Notes under the pieces: model-generated | Database searches by the model: none | The model's input: only the letters and a program-made list of their open reading frames with translations | What the model was told of the DNA's origin: nothing | Shown: piece after piece, positions 38,099 to 46,781 of the stretch | Layout: every line of letters begins with the position of its first letter | How positions within the stretch are numbered: the first letter of the stretch is position 1 | Made by a program: the position numbers and the translations under genes | Source of the DNA: Rhodospirillales bacterium | GTDB taxonomy: Bacteria > Pseudomonadota > Alphaproteobacteria > Rhodospirillales > CAMCUA01 | Direction: 5' to 3' | NCBI GenBank assembly: GCA_947470575.1 | Contig: CANITX010000003.1 | Location: 1 to 52,570, forward strand | Length of the DNA stretch: 52,570 nt

Positions 38099-39637
38099 CT
38101 AGATCGCCAGTTCGATGACGAACGGCCCCTTGCGCTTGTTGGCCGCCGCGAACAGATCGGCGAAGCTTTCCATGGTCGTCGCCTTGGCCGCCTCGATGCC
38201 CATGCCGCCGGCGATCTGCACCCAATCGAGGTCGGGATTGCCGAGGTCCATCATGCCCATCGCCGTCGGCCCCGGATTGGCCCCGACGCTGGCCAGTTCG
38301 CCGATCAAAATGGCGTACTTGCGGTTGGCCAGGATGACGGTGGTGACGTCCAGCTTCTCGCGCGCCTGGGTCCACAACGCCTGCACCGTATACATGGCCG
38401 AGCCGTCGGCCTGTAGCGACACCACCCGGCGGCCGGGGGCGGCCACCGCCGCGCCGACCGCCATCGGCAGGCCGCTGCCGATGGCTCCGCCGGTGATCTG
38501 CAGCCAGTCGTGCGGCGCGGCGTTGCGCGTCATCGGGAAAAAGGCGCGGCCAAAGGAAACGCTTTCGTCGGTGACGATGGCGTTCTCGGGCAGCAGCGCG
38601 GCGATGGTCTGGGCCATGCCTTCCGGCGTCGGCCGGCCGCGCTGGGCCTCGGGCTGTTTGCCGCCGTCGCCGGCCGCCAGCGGCTTGACGCCGAGTTCGT
38701 CGGCCAGCCGCGCCAGGGCATCGGGCAGGTCGTTCTCCGGCCGTGCCAGCACATGCACCAGCGAATTCGGATCGCGCAGGTAGCCGGGCTTGTTGGGATA
38801 GGCGAAGAAGGCCACCGGCTGGGTCGAGCCGACCAGGATGATATGCTTGACGTCTTTCAACCGGCCGACCGCCTGATCGATGGGGTAGGGCATGCGGTCC
38901 ACCGGATGGCGGCCGCGCCCGCCCTCGATGCGCGTATTGTGCGACACCGCCAGCACCCTGGCTCCCGTCTTGGCGGCGATGCCATAGGCCAACTCCAGCG
39001 GCTTGGCGCGCAGCGCCGGCCCGGCCAGCAGCAGCAGGGCTTGTTCGCCCGAACGCAGGGCGCGCGCCGCGCCCTCCACCATGTCGGGCGACACTTGCGG
39101 GGTGGCCGGCACGGCCAGCGGCGTGCCGACGATGCCGCCCTCGTCCCAACAGACATCGGACGGCAGGATCAGGCTGGCGATGCCGCCCGGCGCGGTCCGC
39201 GCCGCCTGAACGGCCACGGCGGCGTCGTTGCCGACGGCGGCCGCTTTGTCCGACGTCCGCGTCCACACCGAGCAGGCGCGCGCCAGGGCTTCCGTGTCGG
39301 CGGTCAGCGCCGCGTCGAGCGGCCGGTGATAGGTCGCTTGGTCGCCGACGATGTTGACCATCGGCACCCGGGCGCGCCGGGCGTTGTGCAGATTGGCGAA
39401 GCCGTTGCCGAGGCCCGGTCCGCAGTGCAGCAGGGTGGCCGCCGGTCTTTCCGCCATGCGGGCATAGCCGTCGGCGGCGCCGGTCACCACGCCCTCGAAC
39501 ATGCCGAGCACGCAGCGCATGCCCGGCACATGGTCGAGTGCCGCGACGAAATGCATCTCGCTGGTGCCGGGGTTGGCGAAACAAGTGTCGACCCCGCAGG
39601 CCAGCAGGGTCCGTACTAAACTCTCGGCTCCGTTCAT
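38099..39637 (-). CDS. Thiamine pyrophosphate-dependent enzyme (acetolactate synthase large subunit-like)
   Basis: MNGAESLVRTLLACGVDTCFANPGTSEMHFVAALD...HCGPGLGNGFANLHNARRARVPMVNIVGDQATYH; C-terminal GGAIGSGLPMAVGAAVAAPGRRVVSLQADGSAMYTVQALWTQAREKLDVTTVILANRKYAIL. Confidence 0.9.
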   Translation of the reverse strand: MNGAESLVRTLLACGVDTCFANPGTSEMHFVAALDHVPGMRCVLGMFEGVVTGAADGYARMAERPAATLLHCGPGLGNGFANLHNARRARVPMVNIVGDQATYHRPLDAALTADTEALARACSVWTRTSDKAAAVGNDAAVAVQAARTAPGGIASLILPSDVCWDEGGIVGTPLAVPATPQVSPDMVEGAARALRSGEQALLLLAGPALRAKPLELAYGIAAKTGARVLAVSHNTRIEGGRGRHPVDRMPYPIDQAVGRLKDVKHIILVGSTQPVAFFAYPNKPGYLRDPNSLVHVLARPENDLPDALARLADELGVKPLAAGDGGKQPEAQRGRPTPEGMAQTIAALLPENAIVTDESVSFGRAFFPMTRNAAPHDWLQITGGAIGSGLPMAVGAAVAAPGRRVVSLQADGSAMYTVQALWTQAREKLDVTTVILANRKYAILIGELASVGANPGPTAMGMMDLGNPDLDWVQIAGGMGIEAAKATTMESFADLFAAANKRKGPFVIELAI

Positions 39638-39796
39638 GGTTCCTCCCTGGCGGGCTCGTTGGCCGTTGGATGGGCGCCCGTGACGTTTCTACCCGGATCG
39701 GTGGCGATGTCAGTCTTTATTTTTTAACGGCCCCGTGATTTGACCCGCCACCCCCTACGGCCCTAGGCTAGGGCATGCGTATCGGGGAGGACGACC

Positions 39797-40639
39797 ATGC
39801 CTGACGAAGCGGCAGTCAAAGCAAGCAGCAATGTGAAAGTCGAAGACGTCGCCTACCAGCAGGTCGACGGCAAATCCATGCTGGCCCGTCTCTACCGTCC
39901 GGCCAAGCCGTTGGCGGCCTTGGTCGAAGTTCACGGCGGCGCTTGGGTTTCCAACGACCGGTTGCGCAACGCCCCCATCGTCGGGCCGTTGGCCGCCGAC
40001 GGCACGATGGTCATGTCCATCGATTTCCGCATGCCGCCCCAGGCCGGCTATCCGGCGTCCATCGCCGATATCAACCTGGCCATCCGTTGGCTGAAAAGCC
40101 GCGCCGCCGAATTCGGCTTTGCCGCCGATAAGGTCGGCCTGCTCGGCACCTCCAGCGGCGGTCATCAGGTGCTGCTCGCCGCCGTGAAGCCCGACGACCC
40201 ACGCTACGGTGCCCTGCCGTTACCCGGAGCCAAGACGGACGCGCGCGTCGCCTTTGCCATCGCCTGCTGGCCGATCGCCGATCCGCTGGATCGATACCGC
40301 ATGGCGCAGCGCGAAGGTAAAACCAACCTGGTCGCCAATCATAACGCCTATTGGGGCAGCGAGGCGGCGATGCAGGACGGCAGCCCGCAGCGCATCGTCG
40401 AAAGTGGCCAGCACTCGGCCCTACCGCCGATCATGATCGTGCACGGCACCGAGGACGGCAACGTCAAGCACACGGCTTCCGAACGCTACGCCGCCACCTA
40501 CCGCAAGGCCGGTAGCACCGCCGACGTGCACATCTATCAGGGCCAGCCGCACGCCTTCATCGGCGAGAATGTCGGGCATCCGGATTCCGTCGACGCCATC
40601 GGCAAGATCGCCGCTTTCATCCGCCGCCACGGTCGCTGA
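39797..40639 (+). CDS. Alpha/beta hydrolase (esterase-like)
   Basis: [53 protein letters not shown]. Confidence 0.87.
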   Translation: MPDEAAVKASSNVKVEDVAYQQVDGKSMLARLYRPAKPLAALVEVHGGAWVSNDRLRNAPIVGPLAADGTMVMSIDFRMPPQAGYPASIADINLAIRWLKSRAAEFGFAADKVGLLGTSSGGHQVLLAAVKPDDPRYGALPLPGAKTDARVAFAIACWPIADPLDRYRMAQREGKTNLVANHNAYWGSEAAMQDGSPQRIVESGQHSALPPIMIVHGTEDGNVKHTASERYAATYRKAGSTADVHIYQGQPHAFIGENVGHPDSVDAIGKIAAFIRRHGR

Positions 40640-40689
40640 TCGCGCCCGGGCCGCACGGCGTTCGGATAACGGCTGAAGGAGCTGAACCT

Positions 40690-41955
40690 ATGCGCCCCGC
40701 GCCGTCGCCTGCCGTCTCGCCGCTCGACGAGGTCTATCGACAGGTGCGCGCCGCCAGCCTCGAACTGGCGTCAGGCCTTAGCGACGCCGACGCCACCGTG
40801 CAGTCGATGGACGATGCCAGCCCGGCGAAATGGCATCTGGCGCATACCACCTGGTTTTTCGAAACTTTCGTTCTTTCGCCGGACGCGCCCGGCTACCGGC
40901 TCTTCGATGAACGCTTCGGATTCCTATTCAACTCCTATTACGAAGCGGTCGGCGAACGTCACCCGCGACCGCGCCGCGGCCTGCTGACACGCCCGACGCT
41001 GGAACAGGTGCGGGCCTACCGCGACCATGTGGATACGGCGATGGCGGCCTACCTGCCGATGGCCGGCGACGCCCAACGCCAATTGATCGAACTCGGCCTG
41101 CATCACGAACAACAGCATCAGGAACTGTTGCTCACCGACATCCTGCACCTGTTCGCGCAAAACCCGTTGCGCCCCGCCTTCCGTCCGCCGGAGCCGCGGG
41201 CGGTCGATGCAGGTGGCGTCACGGTCGGCGGCTGGGCCAGCTTCGCCGGCGGGTTGATCGCCATCGGCCACGACGGCGACGGCTTCGCCTTCGACTGCGA
41301 AGGGCCGCGCCATCGGGTGTTCCAGCAGCCATACCGGTTGGGGGCGTGCCCCGTCACCAACGCCGATTGGCTGGCCTTCATGGACGACGGCGGCTACGCC
41401 ACGCCGACGCTCTGGCTGTCCGACGGTTGGGAGGCGGTACGCCGCAACGGCTGGTCGGGGCCGCTCTATTGGGAACGACGCGGCGATACGTGGTGGAGCA
41501 TGACGCTGCGCGGCCTGCAGCCCGTCGATCCTGCCCAGCCGGTCTGTCATATTTCCTATTTCGAAGCCGATGCCTTCGCCCGTTGGGTCGGCAGTCGGCT
41601 GCCGACCGAAGCCGAATGGGAGCATGCCGCTGCGCCCCGCCCCGTCGCCGGCAACTTCGCCGGCAGCGGCCGATTATGTCCCGCACCGGTTAGGCCCGGT
41701 GACGCCGATGCGCCTGCCGGCCTGTTCGGCGATGTCTGGGAATGGACGCAAAGTCCTTACGTCGGCTATCCCGGCTTCGTCCCGTCTCCCGGCGCCGTTG
41801 GCGAATACAACGGCAAGTTCATGAACGGACAGTACGTGCTGCGCGGCGGCTCGTGCGTGACGCCCGATGGTCATATCAGGGCCAGCTACCGCAATTTCTT
41901 CCAACCCGATAAACGCTGGCAGTTCTCCGGCCTGCGATTGGCAAAGGACGCCTGA
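40690..41955 (+). CDS. egtB: Ergothioneine biosynthesis protein EgtB
   Basis: DinB-like N-terminus with [19 protein letters not shown] and [23 protein letters not shown]-terminal FGE-sulfatase-like [37 protein letters not shown]. Confidence 0.93.
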   Translation: MRPAPSPAVSPLDEVYRQVRAASLELASGLSDADATVQSMDDASPAKWHLAHTTWFFETFVLSPDAPGYRLFDERFGFLFNSYYEAVGERHPRPRRGLLTRPTLEQVRAYRDHVDTAMAAYLPMAGDAQRQLIELGLHHEQQHQELLLTDILHLFAQNPLRPAFRPPEPRAVDAGGVTVGGWASFAGGLIAIGHDGDGFAFDCEGPRHRVFQQPYRLGACPVTNADWLAFMDDGGYATPTLWLSDGWEAVRRNGWSGPLYWERRGDTWWSMTLRGLQPVDPAQPVCHISYFEADAFARWVGSRLPTEAEWEHAAAPRPVAGNFAGSGRLCPAPVRPGDADAPAGLFGDVWEWTQSPYVGYPGFVPSPGAVGEYNGKFMNGQYVLRGGSCVTPDGHIRASYRNFFQPDKRWQFSGLRLAKDA

Positions 41956-42938
41956 TGCCCGCTGCCTTCGACGTGCCTTACGATTCGGCCGCCATGGCTG
42001 ACAGCGTACCGACCCCCGGCGTCTCGGAATTCGAACGTTCCGTGAAAGCCGGCCTTTCCGCCCGGATCAAGACGCTCGACAGCAAGTATTTCTACGACAG
42101 CGCCGGTTCGGCCCTGTTCGATCGCATCTGCGAGCTTGCGGAATACTACCCGACGCGCACCGAAACCACGATCCTGCGCCGTTGCGCTCCGGCCATCGCC
42201 CTGGCAGCGGGCCGCGGCGCCGAACTGGTCGAACTCGGCAGCGGCTCCAGCGTTAAGACCCGTATCCTGCTCTCCGCTCTCGACCGTCCCGCCGCCTATG
42301 TGCCGGTCGATATCAGCAGCGATCACATGCTGGGCGCTTTGCATTCCTTGCGCGCGCATTTCCCGGGGCTCGACATCCGTCCCGTCTCGGCCGATTTCAC
42401 CGAGCCGTTTGTCTTGCCGGTCCGGCGTGGCGAGGGTGTCCGCTTGCTGTTTTTCCCGGGCTCGACCATCGGCAATCTGCATCCCGCCGATGCGGAAAGC
42501 TTTCTGCGGCGCCTGCGCCGGGATTTTTCGCCCCAGGCCATGGTGATCGGCGTCGATTTGAAGAAGGACGAAGGGCTGCTACACGCCGCCTACGACGATG
42601 CCCTTGGCGTTACCGCCGCCTTTAACCTGAATATTTTGGAGCGTATCGGCCGCGAGCTGGATGCCGAAGTGCGGCCAGCATGCTTCCGCCATGAAGCCCG
42701 CTATGTCAGGGCGCTCGGGCGCATCGAAATGCACCTGGTCTGCACCGAAGACCACATGGCCCGCGTCGGCGACATGCCCATCCGATTCCACCGGGGCGAA
42801 TCCATCCATACCGAGAATTCTTACAAATATACGCTGACCGAATTCACCACGCTCGCCGAACGCGCCGGATGGCATTCCAGCGCGGCTTGGACGGACGAGG
42901 ACGGATTGTTCTCGATCCACCTGCTGGCTGCAGGTTGA
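41955..42938 (+). CDS. egtD: L-histidine N(alpha)-methyltransferase EgtD
   Basis: LDSKYFYDSAGSALFDRICELAEYYPTRTETTILRR; VELGSGSSVKTRILL; LLFFPGSTIGNLHP. Start overlaps the egtB stop (TGATG). Confidence 0.93.
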   Translation: MPAAFDVPYDSAAMADSVPTPGVSEFERSVKAGLSARIKTLDSKYFYDSAGSALFDRICELAEYYPTRTETTILRRCAPAIALAAGRGAELVELGSGSSVKTRILLSALDRPAAYVPVDISSDHMLGALHSLRAHFPGLDIRPVSADFTEPFVLPVRRGEGVRLLFFPGSTIGNLHPADAESFLRRLRRDFSPQAMVIGVDLKKDEGLLHAAYDDALGVTAAFNLNILERIGRELDAEVRPACFRHEARYVRALGRIEMHLVCTEDHMARVGDMPIRFHRGESIHTENSYKYTLTEFTTLAERAGWHSSAAWTDEDGLFSIHLLAAG

Positions 42939-43041
42939 TGGGATAATTCGTCCGCTGCCGGCCATTCAACAGGTGCAACTCGAACAAAAACCTTTGTAGA
43001 GTTGCGGCATCGGCGATTCGCATTGGTTTTAAAAGCACACG

Positions 43042-45432
43042 ATGTTTCCGAATCCAAGCTACCCGCCGCTTCCCGAACATATCGGCCAGCATGCACGAAA
43101 CCGCCCGCTTCAGCCTGCTGTCGTTTGCGGTGAGCGCACGATCGCCTACGGGGAACTCGATGTATTGATGCGTCGCGGGGCGGCTGGCTTGCGGGCGGCA
43201 GGAGCGAAGTCCGGCGACCGGATCATGGTGGCGGCCGCCGATAAGGTCGATCTGTTGCTGGGCGTTCTTTCGGCCATGGCGGCGGGCATGCCGGTCATGC
43301 CGGTATCCGGGCGCGAGGAAGATGTCGGCCGGGTGGCGGCGGCATTTCGGCCCCGGCTGGTTGTCGTCGGATCGTCTACTGCGGGCGGCGCTCCCGACTT
43401 GGGGGATACGCCGCACCGTTTCCTCGCCGACCTATTGGCCGCCGAGCCAGGCGAATTGGCTCATGTGTCCCACGCCGACATCGGTCTGCTGATCCTGACC
43501 TCGGGAACGACCGGCGGCGAACGGCGCGGCACATTGCTGTCGCATCGGGCGCTATCGGGAACGGCCCAGTACATCAACGAACGCATGGGTGTCGACGACA
43601 CCGTGCGCGACCTCGTGACCTCGCCGTTGGAACACGGCTTCGGCATGGGGCGGACACGCTGCGCACTGCATCTCGGCGGCACCATCGTGCTGCAGTCCGG
43701 CCTGTTCACGCCGGCTTCGGCGGCCGAGACCCTGCGCGTCAAGGACTGCAACATGCTGTCGATGTCGGTCCCGGTGTTGAGCCTGCTGCTCGATACCGAG
43801 GCCCAGGCGTTGGGTGCGCTCGCCGGGCGCATCCGGTGGATCGAAATCGGCAGCAGCCATCTCAAGCCGGATCGTCGGCGGAAACTTTTGACCTTGCTGC
43901 CGCGGACCCGCTGCTTCGTCAGCTACGGCCTGACCGAGGCTATTCGTTCGACCTTCATCGAGCTCAATGCCGAACCGGCAAAGATCGATACGGTCGGCCT
44001 GCCGACGCCTTGGGTGCGGGTACGCGTCGTCGACGAAAATGACGTCGATGTGGCACCAGGCACGATCGGGCGTATCCAGGTCGACGGGGTCAACAAGGCA
44101 TCGGGCTATTACGGCTACGACGCAGCCTGGCAACGCAAGCTGCACGGCGACTGGCTGGACACCGGCGACCTCGGCACCATGGATGCCGATGGCTATCTCA
44201 GCTTTATCGGGCGCGTCGACGATACCATCAACGTTGGCGGTCTGAAGGTGGCGCCGGAAGAGGTGGAGGAGGCCTTGGTTCCGCTGTTGGCGGATACGCC
44301 CTTCGCCGTCGCGGCGGTATCCGACCCGGCGGGAATCGAAGGCTTCGTGCCCGCCCTCTTCGTCGAAGCCGATGTGGCCGAAGCGATTGGCCTCGATCGG
44401 GTGCGCGACCACCTGCGCAACCGGTTACCGGCCTTCAAGATTCCCCGTGTTGTCTACGCCGTACCCGTCTTTCCCCGTACCGCCGTCACCGGCAAGGTCC
44501 GCCGTGCCGCGCTCAGCGAGATCGCGGCTGCCAAAGAGGCGGCGCGCATCTTGTGGCCTCGTCGCCTGATGGCTGCGTTGGCCGAAGCCGGAGAACCGGC
44601 CTGGCCTACCTTCGAGGGGCGCTCCGTGCTATCGCGACGCCGGCTGTCGGAGCTGCTGGTGGGCGACGATGGCGTAGCGCTGCCAAGCGATCCCGTTCTT
44701 GTCCGTGCCGTGACCGCGCTATGCGCGGCAGCGCTCTCCGACGATCTCGATGTGGGCCGCGCCGCCGGCGATGCCCGGTCTTGGCTTCCCGCCGGGCGCG
44801 GTTCCGTGTTGGCCATCGGCAGTGTCGATCTCGATGACACGGCGGTCCTCGGGGCCCTGCTGCATGTACTGGTCGCTGGGGGCCGGTGTCTCTTGCTGGC
44901 ATCGCGCGCCGCACCCCTCATCGCCGAGGATCTCGGCTGGATCGCCCGTGGCCGAGCGCGCCATGTTTTGCTCGATGCCGGCCGCTTTGCCCGGCTGGCG
45001 GCGGCGGAGGCGCATCTAAGGGACGCTTTCGCCTATCCGGAATTCGAACAGGTGGTCATCGTCGGGTCTCAGCCCGATCCGGCGGCGATTGCCCGCTTTC
45101 ACGATGCTTTTGGCTTCATGCCCCGCCATCTGACTCGCCGCGATGGGGTCTGGTCGACGCGCGTGCTCGAACCGGCACCGCCGACTGCCGATGCGCAAGC
45201 CATTTGGTTGCGTCTGCGCGAAATCGCCGCGACGGTATTCCGATGCGCCGTCGACGATCTGGGGCCCGACGCATCGGCGGAAAATACCAAGGGGTGGGAT
45301 TCGCTCGGCTTCATCAATCTGATCCTGGAGATCGAAACCGCCTTCCAGCGGCAATTGACGCCCACTGCCATCATGACCATCGGCAGATTGGGCGATGTTG
45401 TGAAGTTGTTGGAGACCGAGACGCCGCGATAG
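43042..45432 (+). CDS. Adenylate-forming acyl/aminoacyl ligase fused to a C-terminal acyl-carrier domain
   Basis: LLILTSGTTGGERRGTLLSHRALSG; CFVSYGLTEA; GDWLDTGDLGTMDADGYLSFIGRVDDTINVGGLKVAPEEVEEAL; TAVTGKVRR; C-terminal carrier DLGPDASAENTKGWDSLGFINLILEIETAF with DSLG phosphopantetheine site. Confidence 0.88.
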   Translation: MFPNPSYPPLPEHIGQHARNRPLQPAVVCGERTIAYGELDVLMRRGAAGLRAAGAKSGDRIMVAAADKVDLLLGVLSAMAAGMPVMPVSGREEDVGRVAAAFRPRLVVVGSSTAGGAPDLGDTPHRFLADLLAAEPGELAHVSHADIGLLILTSGTTGGERRGTLLSHRALSGTAQYINERMGVDDTVRDLVTSPLEHGFGMGRTRCALHLGGTIVLQSGLFTPASAAETLRVKDCNMLSMSVPVLSLLLDTEAQALGALAGRIRWIEIGSSHLKPDRRRKLLTLLPRTRCFVSYGLTEAIRSTFIELNAEPAKIDTVGLPTPWVRVRVVDENDVDVAPGTIGRIQVDGVNKASGYYGYDAAWQRKLHGDWLDTGDLGTMDADGYLSFIGRVDDTINVGGLKVAPEEVEEALVPLLADTPFAVAAVSDPAGIEGFVPALFVEADVAEAIGLDRVRDHLRNRLPAFKIPRVVYAVPVFPRTAVTGKVRRAALSEIAAAKEAARILWPRRLMAALAEAGEPAWPTFEGRSVLSRRRLSELLVGDDGVALPSDPVLVRAVTALCAAALSDDLDVGRAAGDARSWLPAGRGSVLAIGSVDLDDTAVLGALLHVLVAGGRCLLLASRAAPLIAEDLGWIARGRARHVLLDAGRFARLAAAEAHLRDAFAYPEFEQVVIVGSQPDPAAIARFHDAFGFMPRHLTRRDGVWSTRVLEPAPPTADAQAIWLRLREIAATVFRCAVDDLGPDASAENTKGWDSLGFINLILEIETAFQRQLTPTAIMTIGRLGDVVKLLETETPR

Positions 45433-45473
45433 TCCCTGCAGGGGCCATGGCAAAGGGGTAGTGAAGGCCGGAT

Positions 45474-46628
45474 ATGTCCTACGTATCGCTCGCATGGCTC
45501 ACTGTGATGGTAGCAACGTTCAGCCTGTACTGGCTGACGCCGGAGCCTTGGCGGCGGGGGACCCTGGTGGCCGTCACCGCCGTCTTTCTTGCTTACATGG
45601 CGCCTGTTTCGGCCGTCATTCTCGTGGGCTTCACGGCTGTTACCTGTCTGATCGCCCGCCAGCCGCACCCGGCTGGATGGGTGGTGGCGACCGTCACCGT
45701 TGGCTTCATCGCCATTCTGAGTGTCTTCAAATTCGGGGCACGTGGCGCATCCTACGAGACGATCCTCAGAGAAGGCCTGATTCCCATGGGCCTGTCTTAC
45801 TATACCTTCCGTTGCCTGCACTTGATCTACGAACGCCATCGCGGCAACTTCGCCGAAACGCGCTCGGCCGAGATCGTCGCGTATCTGTTTTTCTTGCCGA
45901 CCCTGGTCGTCGGCCCGATCCATCGCTTTGGCGCTTTTCAACGCGACTTTTACCGCGTGCGGCTCGATCTGACGCTGCTCGGCGAGGGGTTGGAACGCAT
46001 CCTCTACGGCTACGTCAAAATCGCCTTCATCGGCAACTACCTGATCGGCGGCCGGCTCGGCGATTGGATGCACGGCATCCAGTCGGAGCATCCTTCGCTC
46101 TACGCCTACCTCTGGATCGTGCAGGGCGGCTGCAATCTCTATTTCCAATTCTCCGGTTTCGCCGACGTTGCCATCGGCTTTGCACGGCTGCTGGGCTTTC
46201 GGGTGATCGAAAACTTCAATTGGCCGTACTTCAGCAAAAACCTGTCGGAATTCTGGCAGCGCTGGCACATCTCGCTGACCAGTTGGTGCCGCGATTACGT
46301 CTACGGTGCCGTCGTCTCGGTGACGCGTAGTCCGGCGCTTGGCGCCATCGCGACCTTGCTGGTCATTGGCCTGTGGCACGAACTGTCGCTGCGCTTCATC
46401 TGCTGGGGCCTGTTCCACGGTTTCGGTCTGATCGTCTGGCAGCGCTTCCAGATCGTGAAGCGCCGCCTGCCTGCTGTCGTCTGGCCGCCGGCGCAGGCGG
46501 CGCTCGCCGTGCTATCGACGCTGTTGACGGTGCATTACACTTGGTTTGCCTTCGCCATCGTGCGCAAGCCCGATCTTGCCGGCGTGTTGAGTGTCTGGGG
46601 TGCCGCCACGATAGGATTCTTCCAGTGA
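45474..46628 (+). CDS. MBOAT-family O-acyltransferase (DltB/AlgI-like)
   Basis: PMGLSYYTFRCLHLIYERHRGN; FLPTLVVGPIHRF; NFNWPYFSKNLSEFWQRWHISLTSWCRDYVY; GLWHELSLRFICWGLFHG. Confidence 0.9.
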   Translation: MSYVSLAWLTVMVATFSLYWLTPEPWRRGTLVAVTAVFLAYMAPVSAVILVGFTAVTCLIARQPHPAGWVVATVTVGFIAILSVFKFGARGASYETILREGLIPMGLSYYTFRCLHLIYERHRGNFAETRSAEIVAYLFFLPTLVVGPIHRFGAFQRDFYRVRLDLTLLGEGLERILYGYVKIAFIGNYLIGGRLGDWMHGIQSEHPSLYAYLWIVQGGCNLYFQFSGFADVAIGFARLLGFRVIENFNWPYFSKNLSEFWQRWHISLTSWCRDYVYGAVVSVTRSPALGAIATLLVIGLWHELSLRFICWGLFHGFGLIVWQRFQIVKRRLPAVVWPPAQAALAVLSTLLTVHYTWFAFAIVRKPDLAGVLSVWGAATIGFFQ

Positions 46629-46636
46629 GGGATGCC

Positions 46637-46774
46637 ATGTACCGCCTGTTGCACCGCCATCTGCCGCAACCGTATGCCGTCGCCGTGTCCGCGTTGTGGT
46701 ACGTGGGTCTATTGGCGCTGGCGGCCTATGGCGCCTTCGAACCGCAGGCGGAATTCCAGTATCTGGTGATGTAG
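46637..46774 (+). CDS. 45-aa single-TM microprotein, candidate DltX-like acyl relay peptide
   Basis: MYRLLHRHLPQPYAVAVSALWYVGLLALAAYGAFEPQAEFQYLVM; starts 8 nt after the MBOAT stop with GTGAGGG upstream; one hydrophobic helix, then a C-terminal F-x-Y. Confidence 0.7.
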   Translation: MYRLLHRHLPQPYAVAVSALWYVGLLALAAYGAFEPQAEFQYLVM

Positions 46775-46781
46775 CGGCGCC

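Noticed and set aside
38037-39584. 515-aa minus-strand ORF overlapping the TPP enzyme
   Set aside because: Shifted frame of the same strand, Arg/Gly/Pro-rich; the 38099-39637 frame carries clear TPP-enzyme motifs.
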